From Terrisporobacter mayombei (GTDB taxonomy: Bacteria; Bacillota; Clostridia; Peptostreptococcales; Peptostreptococcaceae): a DNA stretch of 64,000 nucleotides. Positions 52,481 through 61,863 of this stretch are shown in pieces (within the stretch, counting starts at the first letter, position 1; every line of letters starts with the position of its first letter). The stretch lies in contig NZ_JAHZMP010000007.1 in the NCBI RefSeq assembly GCF_020748465.1, positions 62,001-126,000 on the forward strand, written 5' to 3'. The notes under the pieces are model-generated. The model ran no database searches. It saw nothing but the letters and a program-made list of their open reading frames with translations, and had not been told where the DNA came from. Both the position numbers and the translations under genes were made by a program.

Positions 52481-53593
52481 ATGTCTCAAGATAAACCGAA
52501 TAAAGAAAATGAAATCATTGATAATGTAGAAACTACAGAAGAGACTGTAGATCATTCACATAAAGAGGATAGTGGAGAAAAGAAAAGTAAACTAAAAAAG
52601 TACATAGGAGGTAAAAGAGGTAAGACAATTGTATCCATGTTAATTGTAGCAATTATAGGAATGGGCGCAGGTATTTATATAGGAATAGATATGGGAAGAA
52701 TCTTACCAGCTACTCATAAATCTTATAATAAATCACAAGTATTGGCAACTGTTGGAGATGTTAAAATAACAGGAGCAGATTTTGCAAAAAGAATGGAACC
52801 ATACTTCTACTACCAAGGATTAAAAAAATTATCAAATGAAGAAATTGAATCTCAAGAAGCTAGCACAATAAATTATATGACAAATCTAGAAGCATTATAT
52901 AAAGCTGGAAAAGAAGCAAAAATTACAGTAACTGATGCTGAAGTGGAGAGCAACTACTCTAAAACTATGTCATCAATTGAGTCATCATTTAATTTAACTG
53001 AGGATGCATATTTAAGTAAATTTAATCTTACTAAGGACTATATGAAAGAAAGTCTAAAAAAAGAAATGATAGCAACAACGTATTTACAAGAAAATTCTAA
53101 AGTAAGTGAAAAAGAAGCCAAGAATTATTATAACAATAATAAAAAAGACTTCTTCCAAATAAGAGCATCTCATATCTTAATTAGTAATTATGATGAAAAT
53201 GGAAAAGAATTAAGTGATGATAAAAAGAAGGAAAATAAAGAAGTAGCGGAAAAACTACTTAAAAGAGCGCTAAATGGAGAAGATTTTGATGATTTAGCAC
53301 TTGAATATTCTAATGACTCTTATAACGCTAGTAAGGGTGGTGATTTAGGGTATTTCAGTAAAGGACAAATGGATGAAAACTTTGAAGAAGCAGCATTTTC
53401 TTTAAAGACAAATGAAATTTATCCTAAGGTAGTGGAAACTAATTATGGATATCATATTATTAAAAATACTGGAGAGAAATATAGTGACTTTGATGATGTA
53501 AAAGAATCTCTTATAGAGACTTTAAGTAATGATAAGCAAAGTACGCTACTAGAAGATGCTTTAGAAAAATATGATGTTAAAGTAAATATGTGA
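52481..53593 (+). CDS. Membrane-anchored PrsA/SurA-like peptidyl-prolyl isomerase
   Basis: The 370-residue protein has a hydrophilic cytoplasmic N-terminus of about 48 residues, one membrane segment (about 49-70, TIVSMLIVAIIGMGAGIYIG) and an extracellular region. The latter has a SurA-N-like helical domain (about 85-210), then a parvulin domain (QIRASHILISNYDENG, then YSNDSYNASKGGDLGYFSKG, and VVETNYGYHIIK). It is anchored by a helix and not by a lipobox, unlike typical PrsA. It would help fold exported proteins at the outer face of the membrane. GGAGG precedes the ATG. Confidence 0.9.
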   Translation: MSQDKPNKENEIIDNVETTEETVDHSHKEDSGEKKSKLKKYIGGKRGKTIVSMLIVAIIGMGAGIYIGIDMGRILPATHKSYNKSQVLATVGDVKITGADFAKRMEPYFYYQGLKKLSNEEIESQEASTINYMTNLEALYKAGKEAKITVTDAEVESNYSKTMSSIESSFNLTEDAYLSKFNLTKDYMKESLKKEMIATTYLQENSKVSEKEAKNYYNNNKKDFFQIRASHILISNYDENGKELSDDKKKENKEVAEKLLKRALNGEDFDDLALEYSNDSYNASKGGDLGYFSKGQMDENFEEAAFSLKTNEIYPKVVETNYGYHIIKNTGEKYSDFDDVKESLIETLSNDKQSTLLEDALEKYDVKVNM

Positions 53594-53640
53594 TATTAAA
53601 AATATTTAATTTAATATAATCCCAAATAGACACAATAACT

Positions 53641-53672
53641 AAAGGCTCCTTTTCATGAAGGGGCTTTTATTG
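53641..53672 (+). terminator. Terminator after the foldase gene
   Basis: AAAGGCTCCTT pairs with AAGGGGCTTTT including one G-T pair, followed by a T-rich stretch. Confidence 0.75.
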
Positions 53673-53731
53673 ATAAAACTTAATAATTTTGATATTATTA
53701 GTTGTGTATTATAAAGAAAGGGGCTTTTTAT

Positions 53732-54076
53732 ATGATAATAAGAAAATCACAAATCAGAACAAATGAGTCTAATTTAAGAGATGGCAAGGGATTAGTTAAA
53801 AGAGAATTTATTGTTGAAGGTGACGATTTAAGGGGAAAGGCAAAATTATTTTCAAAAATAACGATACCAGTAGGAAATTCTATAGGAATGCATGACCACG
53901 TAGATGACTTTGAAATTTATTACATAACAAAGGGTAAAGGAAAAGTTTTAGACAATGATGAGTTTGTAGAAGTAAATGAAGGTGATGCAATATATACTGC
54001 TGATGGAAACAAACACTGTATAGAAAATATAGGTAATGAAGATTTAGAATTTATAGCTGTTGTAATAAATGAGTAA
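53732..54076 (+). CDS. Small cupin-domain protein
   Basis: The ATG at 53732 lies eight bases after AAAGGGG and gives 114 residues. The cupin motif 1 is HDHVDDFEIYYITKGKG, with His and Glu metal ligands. Motif 2 is GDAIYTADGNKHCIENIG. A single barrel with these ligands may bind a metal and a small molecule; the role is unknown. It is monocistronic with its own terminator. Confidence 0.85.
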   Translation: MIIRKSQIRTNESNLRDGKGLVKREFIVEGDDLRGKAKLFSKITIPVGNSIGMHDHVDDFEIYYITKGKGKVLDNDEFVEVNEGDAIYTADGNKHCIENIGNEDLEFIAVVINE

Positions 54077-54077
54077 T

Positions 54078-54111
54078 AAAAAAACTCTAGGATATTCCTA
54101 GAGTTTTTTAT
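54078..54111 (+). terminator. Terminator after the cupin gene
   Basis: AAAACTCTAGGA and TCCTAGAGTTTT form a 12-bp stem with a two- to three-base loop and a T run. Confidence 0.88.
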
Positions 54112-54248
54112 TCTAAATTAAAAATTTCCTTATATATAGTAAAATTTTATTATCATATATTAAACATTTCTAAAGTTTAAATATACATTTTTGAAAAAAA
54201 TGTTATAATAGTAAATAGTGTTATTTTAATGTAATATGGAGGATTTAA

Positions 54249-55316
54249 ATGAGCAATACGAAATCACAAATAAAAAATATAATAATGGATTTCTCAAATG
54301 AAAACTTAAATAGAGATTTTACACAAAAGAGTACGGAAATCCTAGACATACTAGAAGATGCAAATGCAGAAATATTAGAAACTTCAAGAACTGATATATG
54401 GGCTGCTTCTATATTAAACATAGTGTTAGATATGAACGGAGTATTTAACAAAAAACATTCAATGTACATGACAAAGAAAGATTTCTCTCAAAAAATAGGG
54501 GTATCAGCAGGAACGATAAAAAATAAAGCTGAAACTATTAAAGAAATTTTAAACTTACAAGAAGATGACGTAAGAGTAATAATATCTTCTACAAATGATG
54601 CGACTGAAAATATAGAAGAAAAAGAAATAGTAGATAAAAAAGAAGTTGCTGTAACTACTGAATCACAAGTTGAAGAAGTAAAAGACGAAAAACAAAGAAT
54701 GTATCAACATTTCATGCAGTTAGCTCATGAATCTAATGAGTTCAAAGAAAAAGTTGAAAATTTTGAAAATGCTATAAAAGTTGCAGTAGAAATGATAGAA
54801 AATAATGGTGAAGTTGTATACTGGGAAGATGAAATAACAAAACCATATATGATAGCTTTACAAGACTTAGGAAATTTATTTAATAATAATAAAGACTATG
54901 GTTCGGCTAAGAGAGTATATGAATTATTATTAAATTTAAATCCACAAGACCATCAAGGTATAAGATATAAGTTAATAAATATACTTATAGAAAAAAATGA
55001 TAGAAAAGAAATAAATGACTTATTTGCAAGATATAAAGATGATAAAACTGCAATATGGTTATACAGTAAAACTTTATACTATTATAAAAATAACAATATG
55101 TTTATGGCAAAAGATGCATTAAAAGATGCAGTAAATACAAATAAATATATAGCATTAAAGTTAATAAAATGGACTGCTTTCATGCAAATGTCAGGAGTAT
55201 ACATAAATCCTGTATTATTTAACGAAGCAAACTTCTACTGTGAAGAGTCAATAAATTTATGGAAAAATAGTAAAGGTTCTATAGATTGGTTATTAAAAAA
55301 TGTATTAAAAAAATAA
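54249..55316 (+). CDS. DUF6398-like plus TPR-like helical protein
   Basis: The 355-residue cytoplasmic protein has an N-terminal helical domain (residues 1-110). It contains TDIWAASILNIVLDMNGVFN and the HTH-like FSQKIGVSAGTIKNKAETIK, resembling DUF6398 as I recall it. A Glu/Lys-rich linker follows. The C-terminal region has TPR-like repeats, such as YMIALQDLGNLFNNNKDYGS and YELLLNLNPQDHQG. Nothing catalytic is visible. A GGAGG ribosome site supports the start. A role in protein binding or regulation is likely but not shown. Confidence 0.7.
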   Translation: MSNTKSQIKNIIMDFSNENLNRDFTQKSTEILDILEDANAEILETSRTDIWAASILNIVLDMNGVFNKKHSMYMTKKDFSQKIGVSAGTIKNKAETIKEILNLQEDDVRVIISSTNDATENIEEKEIVDKKEVAVTTESQVEEVKDEKQRMYQHFMQLAHESNEFKEKVENFENAIKVAVEMIENNGEVVYWEDEITKPYMIALQDLGNLFNNNKDYGSAKRVYELLLNLNPQDHQGIRYKLINILIEKNDRKEINDLFARYKDDKTAIWLYSKTLYYYKNNNMFMAKDALKDAVNTNKYIALKLIKWTAFMQMSGVYINPVLFNEANFYCEESINLWKNSKGSIDWLLKNVLKK

Positions 55317-55344
55317 GGCTGTGAATATACAGCCTTATTTTTTT
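55311..55344 (+). terminator. Terminator overlapping the TPR gene stop codon
   Basis: AAATAAGGCTGT and ACAGCCTTATTT form a 12-bp perfect stem with a six-base loop and T run. The gene's TAA lies inside the left arm. Confidence 0.88.
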
Positions 55345-55353
55345 ATGAGTTTT

Positions 55354-55413
55354 AAGCAACGGAGTTGTTTGAAGCGGTAGCTAAGATACCTCGTTGGAGA
55401 TATGAGCGATACG
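55354..55413. repeat. GC-richer hairpin element, possible dispersed repeat
   Basis: This 60-base stretch is close to 47 percent GC in a region of about 25 percent. It contains CAACGGAGTTG (55357-55367) and ATACCTCGTTGGAGATAT (55386-55403), two small hairpins. It sits between convergent genes, after one terminator and just before the EIIC stop. It does not look like local sequence and may be a repeated intergenic element. Copy number cannot be judged from one window. Confidence 0.4.
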
Positions 55414-55417
55414 AATT

Positions 55418-56467
55418 TTATATATCAAGTTTTAAATCTCCAGGTTTTATTAAATTTTTACTTCTCATAAACTTGGCTATAATAAGAGTTATGATAGCTG
55501 GTAAAATAAAATGAAGAAGTAAAATACCCATCCACATCATAGAACCGCCTTTTCCTGCAGCTTCCATAGCTGTAACTGTACCAAATTGCCCAACTAAGCC
55601 ACAAGTACCCATACCAGAACCTATTGGAATATTCTCCATTTTAAATATTGTAGTAGATAAAGGACCAATAATAGCTGATGCTAATGTTGGAGGTATCCAA
55701 ATTTTCCAGTTCTTTATTATATTTGACATTTGCAACATAGAAGTTCCTATTCCTTGTGCAAATAAGCCACCCATGCCATTTTCTTTATAACTCATTACTG
55801 CAAATCCAACCATTTGGCAACAGCAACCAACTGTTGCTGCTCCACCAGCCAGTCCACTAAGTTCTAACATTATACAAATGGCCGCACTACTTATTGGCAA
55901 GGTTAGCGCTATTCCAACTAACACAGCAACTAGAGCACCCATAAATATAGGTTGCATTTCTGTTGCTTTCATAATTAAATTTCCAAATGTGGTCATAAAT
56001 GCAGATACGGCAGGACCAGTAAGCTGTGCAACCAAAACTCCAACAATAATAGTTACTGCAGGAGTTACTAGTATATCAATTTTTGTTTCTTTAGAAATAA
56101 TTTTACCAAACTCAACTGCAAATATAGTTGCTACAAAAGCACCAACAGGACCACCTAACTCATTTCCACAAGCTCCAACTAACGCGCAAGAAAACATAAC
56201 TAAAGGAGGTGCTTGAAGTCCATAAGCAATAGCAACAGCGATTGCAGGACCTGTAACTTGTTTAGCTAGTGGATTTATTACATCTGTAAATAAACTTATT
56301 CCAAACTTATCTCCTAAAGTATTAAAAATAGTACCTATTAATAATGAAGCAAAAAGTCCAAGAGCCATATAGCTTAAGGCATCAATTAAATATCTTTGTA
56401 CAGATATTTCTATATTTTTATCTTTAGCGAATTGTTTTAGGTTTCGCCTATTTCTATCTTTCCCCAT
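55418..56467 (-). CDS. PTS_EIIC_2-type membrane permease, orphan
   Basis: The start is the ATG at 56467 behind AAAGGAG, giving 349 residues; the longer frame upstream is AT-rich leader. It has about nine membrane helices rich in Gly and Ala, with motifs such as VACGNELGGPVGAFVA-like loops and GIALTLPISSAAICIMLEL, and PIGSGMGTCGLVGQFGT. This fits the PTS_EIIC_2 (PF13303) family. No EIIA or EIIB is adjacent, so either they are encoded elsewhere or it works without a PTS. The substrate is unknown. Confidence 0.8.
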   Translation of the reverse strand: MGKDRNRRNLKQFAKDKNIEISVQRYLIDALSYMALGLFASLLIGTIFNTLGDKFGISLFTDVINPLAKQVTGPAIAVAIAYGLQAPPLVMFSCALVGACGNELGGPVGAFVATIFAVEFGKIISKETKIDILVTPAVTIIVGVLVAQLTGPAVSAFMTTFGNLIMKATEMQPIFMGALVAVLVGIALTLPISSAAICIMLELSGLAGGAATVGCCCQMVGFAVMSYKENGMGGLFAQGIGTSMLQMSNIIKNWKIWIPPTLASAIIGPLSTTIFKMENIPIGSGMGTCGLVGQFGTVTAMEAAGKGGSMMWMGILLLHFILPAIITLIIAKFMRSKNLIKPGDLKLDI

Positions 56468-56815
56468 TATAAAACTCCTTTCAACAATAATCACCTTTAT
56501 AAATATTATAATTAGTTTTATTTTTATATACAAATATTATTAATAATTTAACATAAAAATATTTAGTTTTAAAAATTACAATAATGATAATAATTGAACT
56601 ATAGAAGAAAAAGAAGATAATTGTTATAATTTATAATAAAATATAAAAGAGAAATAGTGAGATTTAATAAGATAATTTGAATTATTTTGAAATAATGTTT
56701 ATTAAAGATATTACAAGGATTTATGTATATTATAAATAATTATAATAGTAAATAAAAATTTTACTTTAGGATATATTAGTATGATTAAACAATATTAATT
56801 TTAAGGAGGGTGGAG
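56468..56815. other. AT-rich divergent intergenic region
   Basis: This 348-base gap between divergent genes must hold the promoters of the EIIC gene and of the Ig-like protein gene. TGATAATAATT at about 56587 is a partial match to a Fur box (11 of 15). I see no gene, riboswitch or strong promoter. Confidence 0.4.
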
Positions 56816-58144
56816 ATGAAAAAAGTTGATAAAGATAAAAAAATTATATTTATAGTTGTACTTTTTCCTCTATTATTTTTTGTTCAATATTATCTTTTTA
56901 AGTCTGGAGCTATACCTCCTATGATTAAAGGTGTAGATATTAAGATAATAGAAGGAGAGTATATACAAGATATAGATAAATATGTGGTTAAACTTGGTGA
57001 CAACGTAGTATTATCAGCAGGAGACTATATTAAAATTCCTGGATATGCAAAAGACCCAAATATAAAATTTACTATTTTAGACAATACAAAAACAATAAAA
57101 CTTAAAGATAATAGTAATAAAGAAAAAAATACAGTTATATTAAATGCCCTAAAAACTGGTTATACTTCTGTAGCAATTATGCAAAACTCTCGAGTGTTGC
57201 AAAAGGTAACTATTAGAGTAGTAGATCCATCTATAGAGGATTTAAATGTATCTGTAGATGGTACATTAAAGTATGTGGGTGATGAAGCAGAAATCAGTAG
57301 CTCTGTGGAAGTAGATTACAAAGAATTTAATAACTCATATAGTGTAACTTATGAAAGCTCCAATGAAAATGTATTACAAGTGATTAATAATAAGATTAAA
57401 GCTGTTGGAGTAGGAAAAGCAACTATATATGCAAAATCAAAGGATAAGGTGGAAGCAATAAGATATAATATTGTAGCTAGAGTTAAAGGAATTGAAATAG
57501 ATAGTAGCTTTGATATAACAGTAGGAGAAGCAATAAAATTAAAACCTAGAATAATAACAGATCCTAAAAATTTAACTCCACCAAGGGTTTCATATAAATT
57601 TTCTCAATCTAAGCTACCTGTGGAAAGGGCAATAACTTTTGAAAATGATGGAACTATAGTTGGTATAAGACAAGGTAGTGAAAAAATAACTATAAGTTGT
57701 GGAGAAGGAGAAAATAAGAGGATTGAAGTAGTAACTATAAATGTAAAAGAAGGAACTTTAGAGAATAGTATGATAAGAAACTTATTTTCCAAGTATATTA
57801 TTGAAGATAATAAGCTTAAAATTGCTTTAAGTTGGGATATTCTAAATGGTGCTACAAATTATGATATTTACGTTAAAGATGATACAAAAGGTGGTTCAGA
57901 ATTTGAATTATATAGATCTATAACTCAAGAGTCTTTTTTAAAAAATCCAAATATCATAATAAGCATAGATTTAGATAAAGACATTAATGAGATAGCATAT
58001 GAAATTTATGTAGTTGGAAGAAATGAAGAAGGTACATCTAAGCCAAGTAATATTGAGAGTATAAAAGATACTATTATAAAAGATGAAGAAGATGAGGAAG
58101 AAAGTAAGGATGAAGAAGGAGAAGCACCACAAGATCAAACTTAA
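56816..58144 (+). CDS. Membrane-anchored protein with bacterial Ig-like (Big_2) domain
   Basis: The ATG at 56816 follows AAGGAGG by six bases, giving 442 residues. A short basic N-terminus leads to one membrane helix (about 8-26, IIFIVVLFPLLFFVQYYLF) with the rest outside. Two beta-rich Ig-like repeats are visible: YESSNENVLQVINNKIKAVG with VGKATIYAKSKDK, and VGEAIKLKPRI to FENDGTIVGIRQGSEKITIS. A fibronectin-III-like segment follows, then a very acidic tail (DEEDEEESKDEEGE). It lies upstream of the csp genes in the same direction, but a separate terminator intervenes. Its role is unknown. Confidence 0.8.
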   Translation: MKKVDKDKKIIFIVVLFPLLFFVQYYLFKSGAIPPMIKGVDIKIIEGEYIQDIDKYVVKLGDNVVLSAGDYIKIPGYAKDPNIKFTILDNTKTIKLKDNSNKEKNTVILNALKTGYTSVAIMQNSRVLQKVTIRVVDPSIEDLNVSVDGTLKYVGDEAEISSSVEVDYKEFNNSYSVTYESSNENVLQVINNKIKAVGVGKATIYAKSKDKVEAIRYNIVARVKGIEIDSSFDITVGEAIKLKPRIITDPKNLTPPRVSYKFSQSKLPVERAITFENDGTIVGIRQGSEKITISCGEGENKRIEVVTINVKEGTLENSMIRNLFSKYIIEDNKLKIALSWDILNGATNYDIYVKDDTKGGSEFELYRSITQESFLKNPNIIISIDLDKDINEIAYEIYVVGRNEEGTSKPSNIESIKDTIIKDEEDEEESKDEEGEAPQDQT

Positions 58145-58212
58145 TTTGTTCATAATATATAGATATTCTAATATATATTAGTAAAAAGAATGATTAGGGG
58201 AGAGATATAACA

Positions 58213-58422
58213 TTGGAAAGAAGAGCTAAGAGAATTAATGAAATATCTAAAAATCTTGCAGAAGAAGCTTATAAGGCTTATGCTGGTAAAAAAGATTATA
58301 AAAGAGCTTTAGAGATATATTGCTTATTAGCTGAGTCAAAATGTGTTCCAAAAGAAATCTCAAATTTTTCTAAAAATATGATGGGTAGGCTAAGCAAAAA
58401 AATTGAAGATACCCATCAGTAA
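58213..58422 (+). CDS. Small TPR-like protein
   Basis: A 69-residue protein starting with TTG, with AGGGGAGAG about eight bases before. The sequence AEEAYKAYAGKKDYKRALEI then YCLLAESKCVPKEISNFSK is like a single TPR hairpin. No function can be assigned. It follows the Ig-like protein gene by 68 bases, in the same transcript, and ends at a strong terminator just ahead of cspBA. Confidence 0.65.
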   Translation: MERRAKRINEISKNLAEEAYKAYAGKKDYKRALEIYCLLAESKCVPKEISNFSKNMMGRLSKKIEDTHQ

Positions 58423-58430
58423 GAAACTTT

Positions 58431-58460
58431 AAGCCCCATTTTATATGGGGCTTTTTTTTA
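58431..58460 (+). terminator. Terminator upstream of cspBA
   Basis: AAGCCCCAT and ATGGGGCTT form a 9-bp stem with a five-base loop and a run of eight T. It separates the Ig-like/TPR genes from the csp genes. Confidence 0.9.
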
Positions 58461-58534
58461 TGAGTTAAAACCTTCAATCATCATAAACGTCCATAATAGC
58501 TAATATAATTAATATAGAATTGTATTTGCTTATA

Positions 58535-61500
58535 ATGGAGGTGATTAATATAGATTATGAAGTAGTTGTTAAATATAATGGTGATATATTAAAACTAGAA
58601 AATGAATTAGGTGTAGATGTTGAAATATTAAGTCCTACTTATGCAATAATAATAGCAGATAATCCTAATAAATTTGACGAACTATTAAATTATAGTGAGA
58701 TAGAATATGTGGAGAAACCATTTGTATTAGTAACTCAAGATGAACAAAGTTTTTCTAGTACAGGTATAACAAGTTTTAAAAATAGAACAGGGTTAACTGG
58801 AAATGGTACGATTTTAGGTCTTATCGACTCAGGTATAGACTACACTCTTCCTATTTTCAAGGATGCTAGTGGAAAATCAAAAATATTATATTTATGGGAT
58901 CAATCTATTAAAGGCACACCGCCGGAAGGATTTAAGTCAGGATCTCTTTATACAAATGAAGATATAAATCAAGCTATAAATGGTGAGAAATATATTCCCA
59001 TATCAATAACAGCAACTCATGGCACTCATGTATCAGGAATAGCTGCTAGTATTGCAAATGATGCGGATATAATTTTTGTTAGGGTAGGAAATAGACAGAC
59101 AGACTATTATTCTAAAAGTACAGAATTTATGAGAGCAATTAAATTTATTTTAGACAAATCACTTGAATTAAAGAGACCAGTGGCAATAAATATTAGTTAC
59201 GGGAGTAATGAAGGATCACATAGAGGTTTATCTTTGTTCGAACAATATATTGATGATCAGTGCTTATTCTGGAAAAATAATATAGTAGTAGCGGCAGGTA
59301 ACAATGCTAATAAAGGAGGACATAAAAGAATTCAGCTTACAGAAAATTCGGACCAAGATGTGGAAGTAGTTATTGGTGAAAATGAAATGATTATTAATAT
59401 AAATATTTGGCCAAATTTTATAGATGAATTTTCAATAATAGTTACAAATCCATCGAACCAATCATCTCAAGCTTTATCATTGGATAATCCTAATATAAAT
59501 AATACATTGGGAAATACAAGGGTTACAGGGGTTTTTTATCCAATAGAACCATATTCTCTTGCTAGAAGAGTTACAATAAGATTAACATCAACATCAATTG
59601 AACAAGGTATGAATTCGGGAATATGGAGATTAAAATTTAGACCGATAAAAATAGTAAATGGACAAATTGACTTATATTTGCCAACATCAGAAGGTATAAG
59701 CGCAAATACAAGATTTCTTTCGCCAAGCAATATATTAACTGTAACAGTTCCAGGAACAGCAACTAGAGTTATAACTGTAGGGAGTTTTGACTCTAGAACA
59801 GATACAGTATCAATTTTTTCAGGAAGAGGAGATGTAAGCTTAGGAGTTTATAAACCAGATATATTGGCTCCTGGAGAAAATATTTTATCATTTTTACCAG
59901 GGGGAACAACAGGAGCTCTTACAGGAACAAGTATGGCAACACCCCATGTAACAGGAGTTTGCGCACTATTAATGGAGTGGGGAATAGTAAAAAGAAATGA
60001 TTTGTATTTATACTCTCAGCGTTCCAAAGCACTTTTACTAGATAATGCAAGAAGATTAGAAGGGCAGTCTTATCCATCGAATGAATCAGGTTTTGGATTT
60101 TTATATATGAGAAATATTATTTTAAGATCTTATGGAGGTAATGAAATAGATGGTTTATTTAGAACCAGTAAAAATACAGATGGTGCTAATGCTAGAGAGG
60201 AGGACACCACTGAAAGTGCTTTTCTTACTATAAGAGAAGGATTTTTAGATGAATTAAAAAGTATAGGATTAGAAAATAAATTTACAAGATTATCGGAAAA
60301 TACAGGTATTTTGAATGCTGTAAAAGGTTATGAAGATGCACTATCAAAATTAGTTGAATCTGAAGTTACTGTTAGAGCAACAAGTGTGATAAGTATGGAA
60401 TTATTAGGAAAACCGACTCCTGGAGTAAGTGGAGGAATAAATGCAAATGAAGAAATAGGTGTTAATTTTATAAAAAACAATCCTAATATGGATATAACGG
60501 GAAGAGGAGTACTTATTTGTGTAGCTGATTCTGGTATAGATTATTTACATGAGGATTTTATATATGAAGATGGAACGAGTAAAATAGCTTATATATGGGA
60601 TCAGACAAAAGAAGGTAATCCTCCTAAGGGATTTTATATAGGAACAGAATATACAAAAGAAGATATTAATAAAGCTATAGCTGCCAAGGATGATAGCTTA
60701 ACAAAAGATGAAACAGGTAGTGGAACATTGATTAGTGGAATATGCGCAGGACTTGGTAGAGTAAAAAAAGAATACGAAGGTGTGGCACCACAGTCAGAAT
60801 TAGTAATAGTAAAATTAAAAACAGTAGAAGGTTTTACAAATAATGCATATTTTTATATAGCAAGACAATATGCATTATTTAAATCACAAGAACTTAAAAA
60901 ACCTATAATAATGACTGATTCTGTAGGGAATATTTTACAGGCTGGTTATATAAGCGGAATTGTGGAAAATGAGCTAAATTTATTAAAAGGATACTGTGAA
61001 GTGGGAGCAGTTGGAAATGAAGCTAATACTCAAACTCATACTACTGGAAGAATTAATAGAGCGGGAGAAAGTAAGGATGTGGAGTTTGAAGTGACGAAAA
61101 CGGAACCTATTTTGCAAGTTTATGTATGGGTGGATAGACCAGATCAAATAAATGTAAAACTTATATCTCCTAGTGGAGAAGAAAGCAAAGATATTTCCGT
61201 AGGATATTATATAACAGTAGATGGACAATTTGATTTTGAAAATACGAAATATTTCATCAGTTACATATATCCAACAATTTTTTCTGGTCAACAATTAGTG
61301 CAAATTATTTTTCATAATATAACTAGGGGTACATGGAAGATAAGATTAACAGGACTATTTATAATAAGTGGCAAATACAATATTTATATGAATAATAAGG
61401 CTTTTTTAAATGAGGGAACAAATTTTTCTAATCCAGATCCATTTTATACAGTTAATTTTCCAGCTATACAAGACTATCTTATATCAGTAGGAGCTTATGA

Positions 61501-61849
61501 TTTACAAAATAATAATATATGGCCACCATCATCTAGAGGACCCAATATACAAAATGATTTAAATCCGAATATTATAGCCCCTGGAGTAAATATTATTGGG
61601 CCATATCCAAATAATACTTATGGTAGATTGACAGGAACGGCAGCATCAGCAGCTTATGTAAGTGGCGCTTGTGCCTTGTTTTATCAACATACAATAGTAG
61701 ACAATAAATATCCAAAACAAGGATTCATACCTAATATTAAAGCATTTTTACAATTAGGAGCAAGAAGAAATGAAGGTACAGTATATCCAAATGATATAGC
61801 AGGATATGGACTACTAAATGTTAGAGGTACATTTGAACAATTTAGATAG
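58535..61849 (+). CDS. cspBA: Germination protease fusion CspBA (active CspB, inactive CspA)
   Basis: From ATG 58535 this is 1104 residues with two subtilase domains. CspB has a prodomain of about 65 residues, then catalytic Asp98 (LIDSGIDYT), His162 ([11 protein letters not shown]) and Ser466 ([11 protein letters not shown]), all intact. The CspA half keeps Asp665 ([10 protein letters not shown]), but His is Ser729 (GSGTLISG) and Ser is Ala1036 ([11 protein letters not shown]), so it is a pseudoprotease. This matches C. difficile CspBA, where CspB cleaves pro-SleC to start cortex breakdown and CspA supports CspC in the spore. The ATG has no ribosome site; GGAGGTGAT lies within codons 1-4, so a start at ATA 58550 or ATT 58544 is possible. 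Confidence 0.93.
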   Translation: MEVINIDYEVVVKYNGDILKLENELGVDVEILSPTYAIIIADNPNKFDELLNYSEIEYVEKPFVLVTQDEQSFSSTGITSFKNRTGLTGNGTILGLIDSGIDYTLPIFKDASGKSKILYLWDQSIKGTPPEGFKSGSLYTNEDINQAINGEKYIPISITATHGTHVSGIAASIANDADIIFVRVGNRQTDYYSKSTEFMRAIKFILDKSLELKRPVAINISYGSNEGSHRGLSLFEQYIDDQCLFWKNNIVVAAGNNANKGGHKRIQLTENSDQDVEVVIGENEMIININIWPNFIDEFSIIVTNPSNQSSQALSLDNPNINNTLGNTRVTGVFYPIEPYSLARRVTIRLTSTSIEQGMNSGIWRLKFRPIKIVNGQIDLYLPTSEGISANTRFLSPSNILTVTVPGTATRVITVGSFDSRTDTVSIFSGRGDVSLGVYKPDILAPGENILSFLPGGTTGALTGTSMATPHVTGVCALLMEWGIVKRNDLYLYSQRSKALLLDNARRLEGQSYPSNESGFGFLYMRNIILRSYGGNEIDGLFRTSKNTDGANAREEDTTESAFLTIREGFLDELKSIGLENKFTRLSENTGILNAVKGYEDALSKLVESEVTVRATSVISMELLGKPTPGVSGGINANEEIGVNFIKNNPNMDITGRGVLICVADSGIDYLHEDFIYEDGTSKIAYIWDQTKEGNPPKGFYIGTEYTKEDINKAIAAKDDSLTKDETGSGTLISGICAGLGRVKKEYEGVAPQSELVIVKLKTVEGFTNNAYFYIARQYALFKSQELKKPIIMTDSVGNILQAGYISGIVENELNLLKGYCEVGAVGNEANTQTHTTGRINRAGESKDVEFEVTKTEPILQVYVWVDRPDQINVKLISPSGEESKDISVGYYITVDGQFDFENTKYFISYIYPTIFSGQQLVQIIFHNITRGTWKIRLTGLFIISGKYNIYMNNKAFLNEGTNFSNPDPFYTVNFPAIQDYLISVGAYDLQNNNIWPPSSRGPNIQNDLNPNIIAPGVNIIGPYPNNTYGRLTGTAASAAYVSGACALFYQHTIVDNKYPKQGFIPNIKAFLQLGARRNEGTVYPNDIAGYGLLNVRGTFEQFR

Positions 61850-61863
61850 GAGGGGAATGAAAA

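Noticed and set aside
56587-56601. TGATAATAATT as a second Fur box
   Set aside because: Only about 11 of 15 positions match and one half-site is missing.
58492-58498. CATAATA as a possible sigma-G -10 for cspBA
   Set aside because: No matching -35 element at 16-18 bases upstream, so it is not supported, although forespore expression of csp genes is expected.
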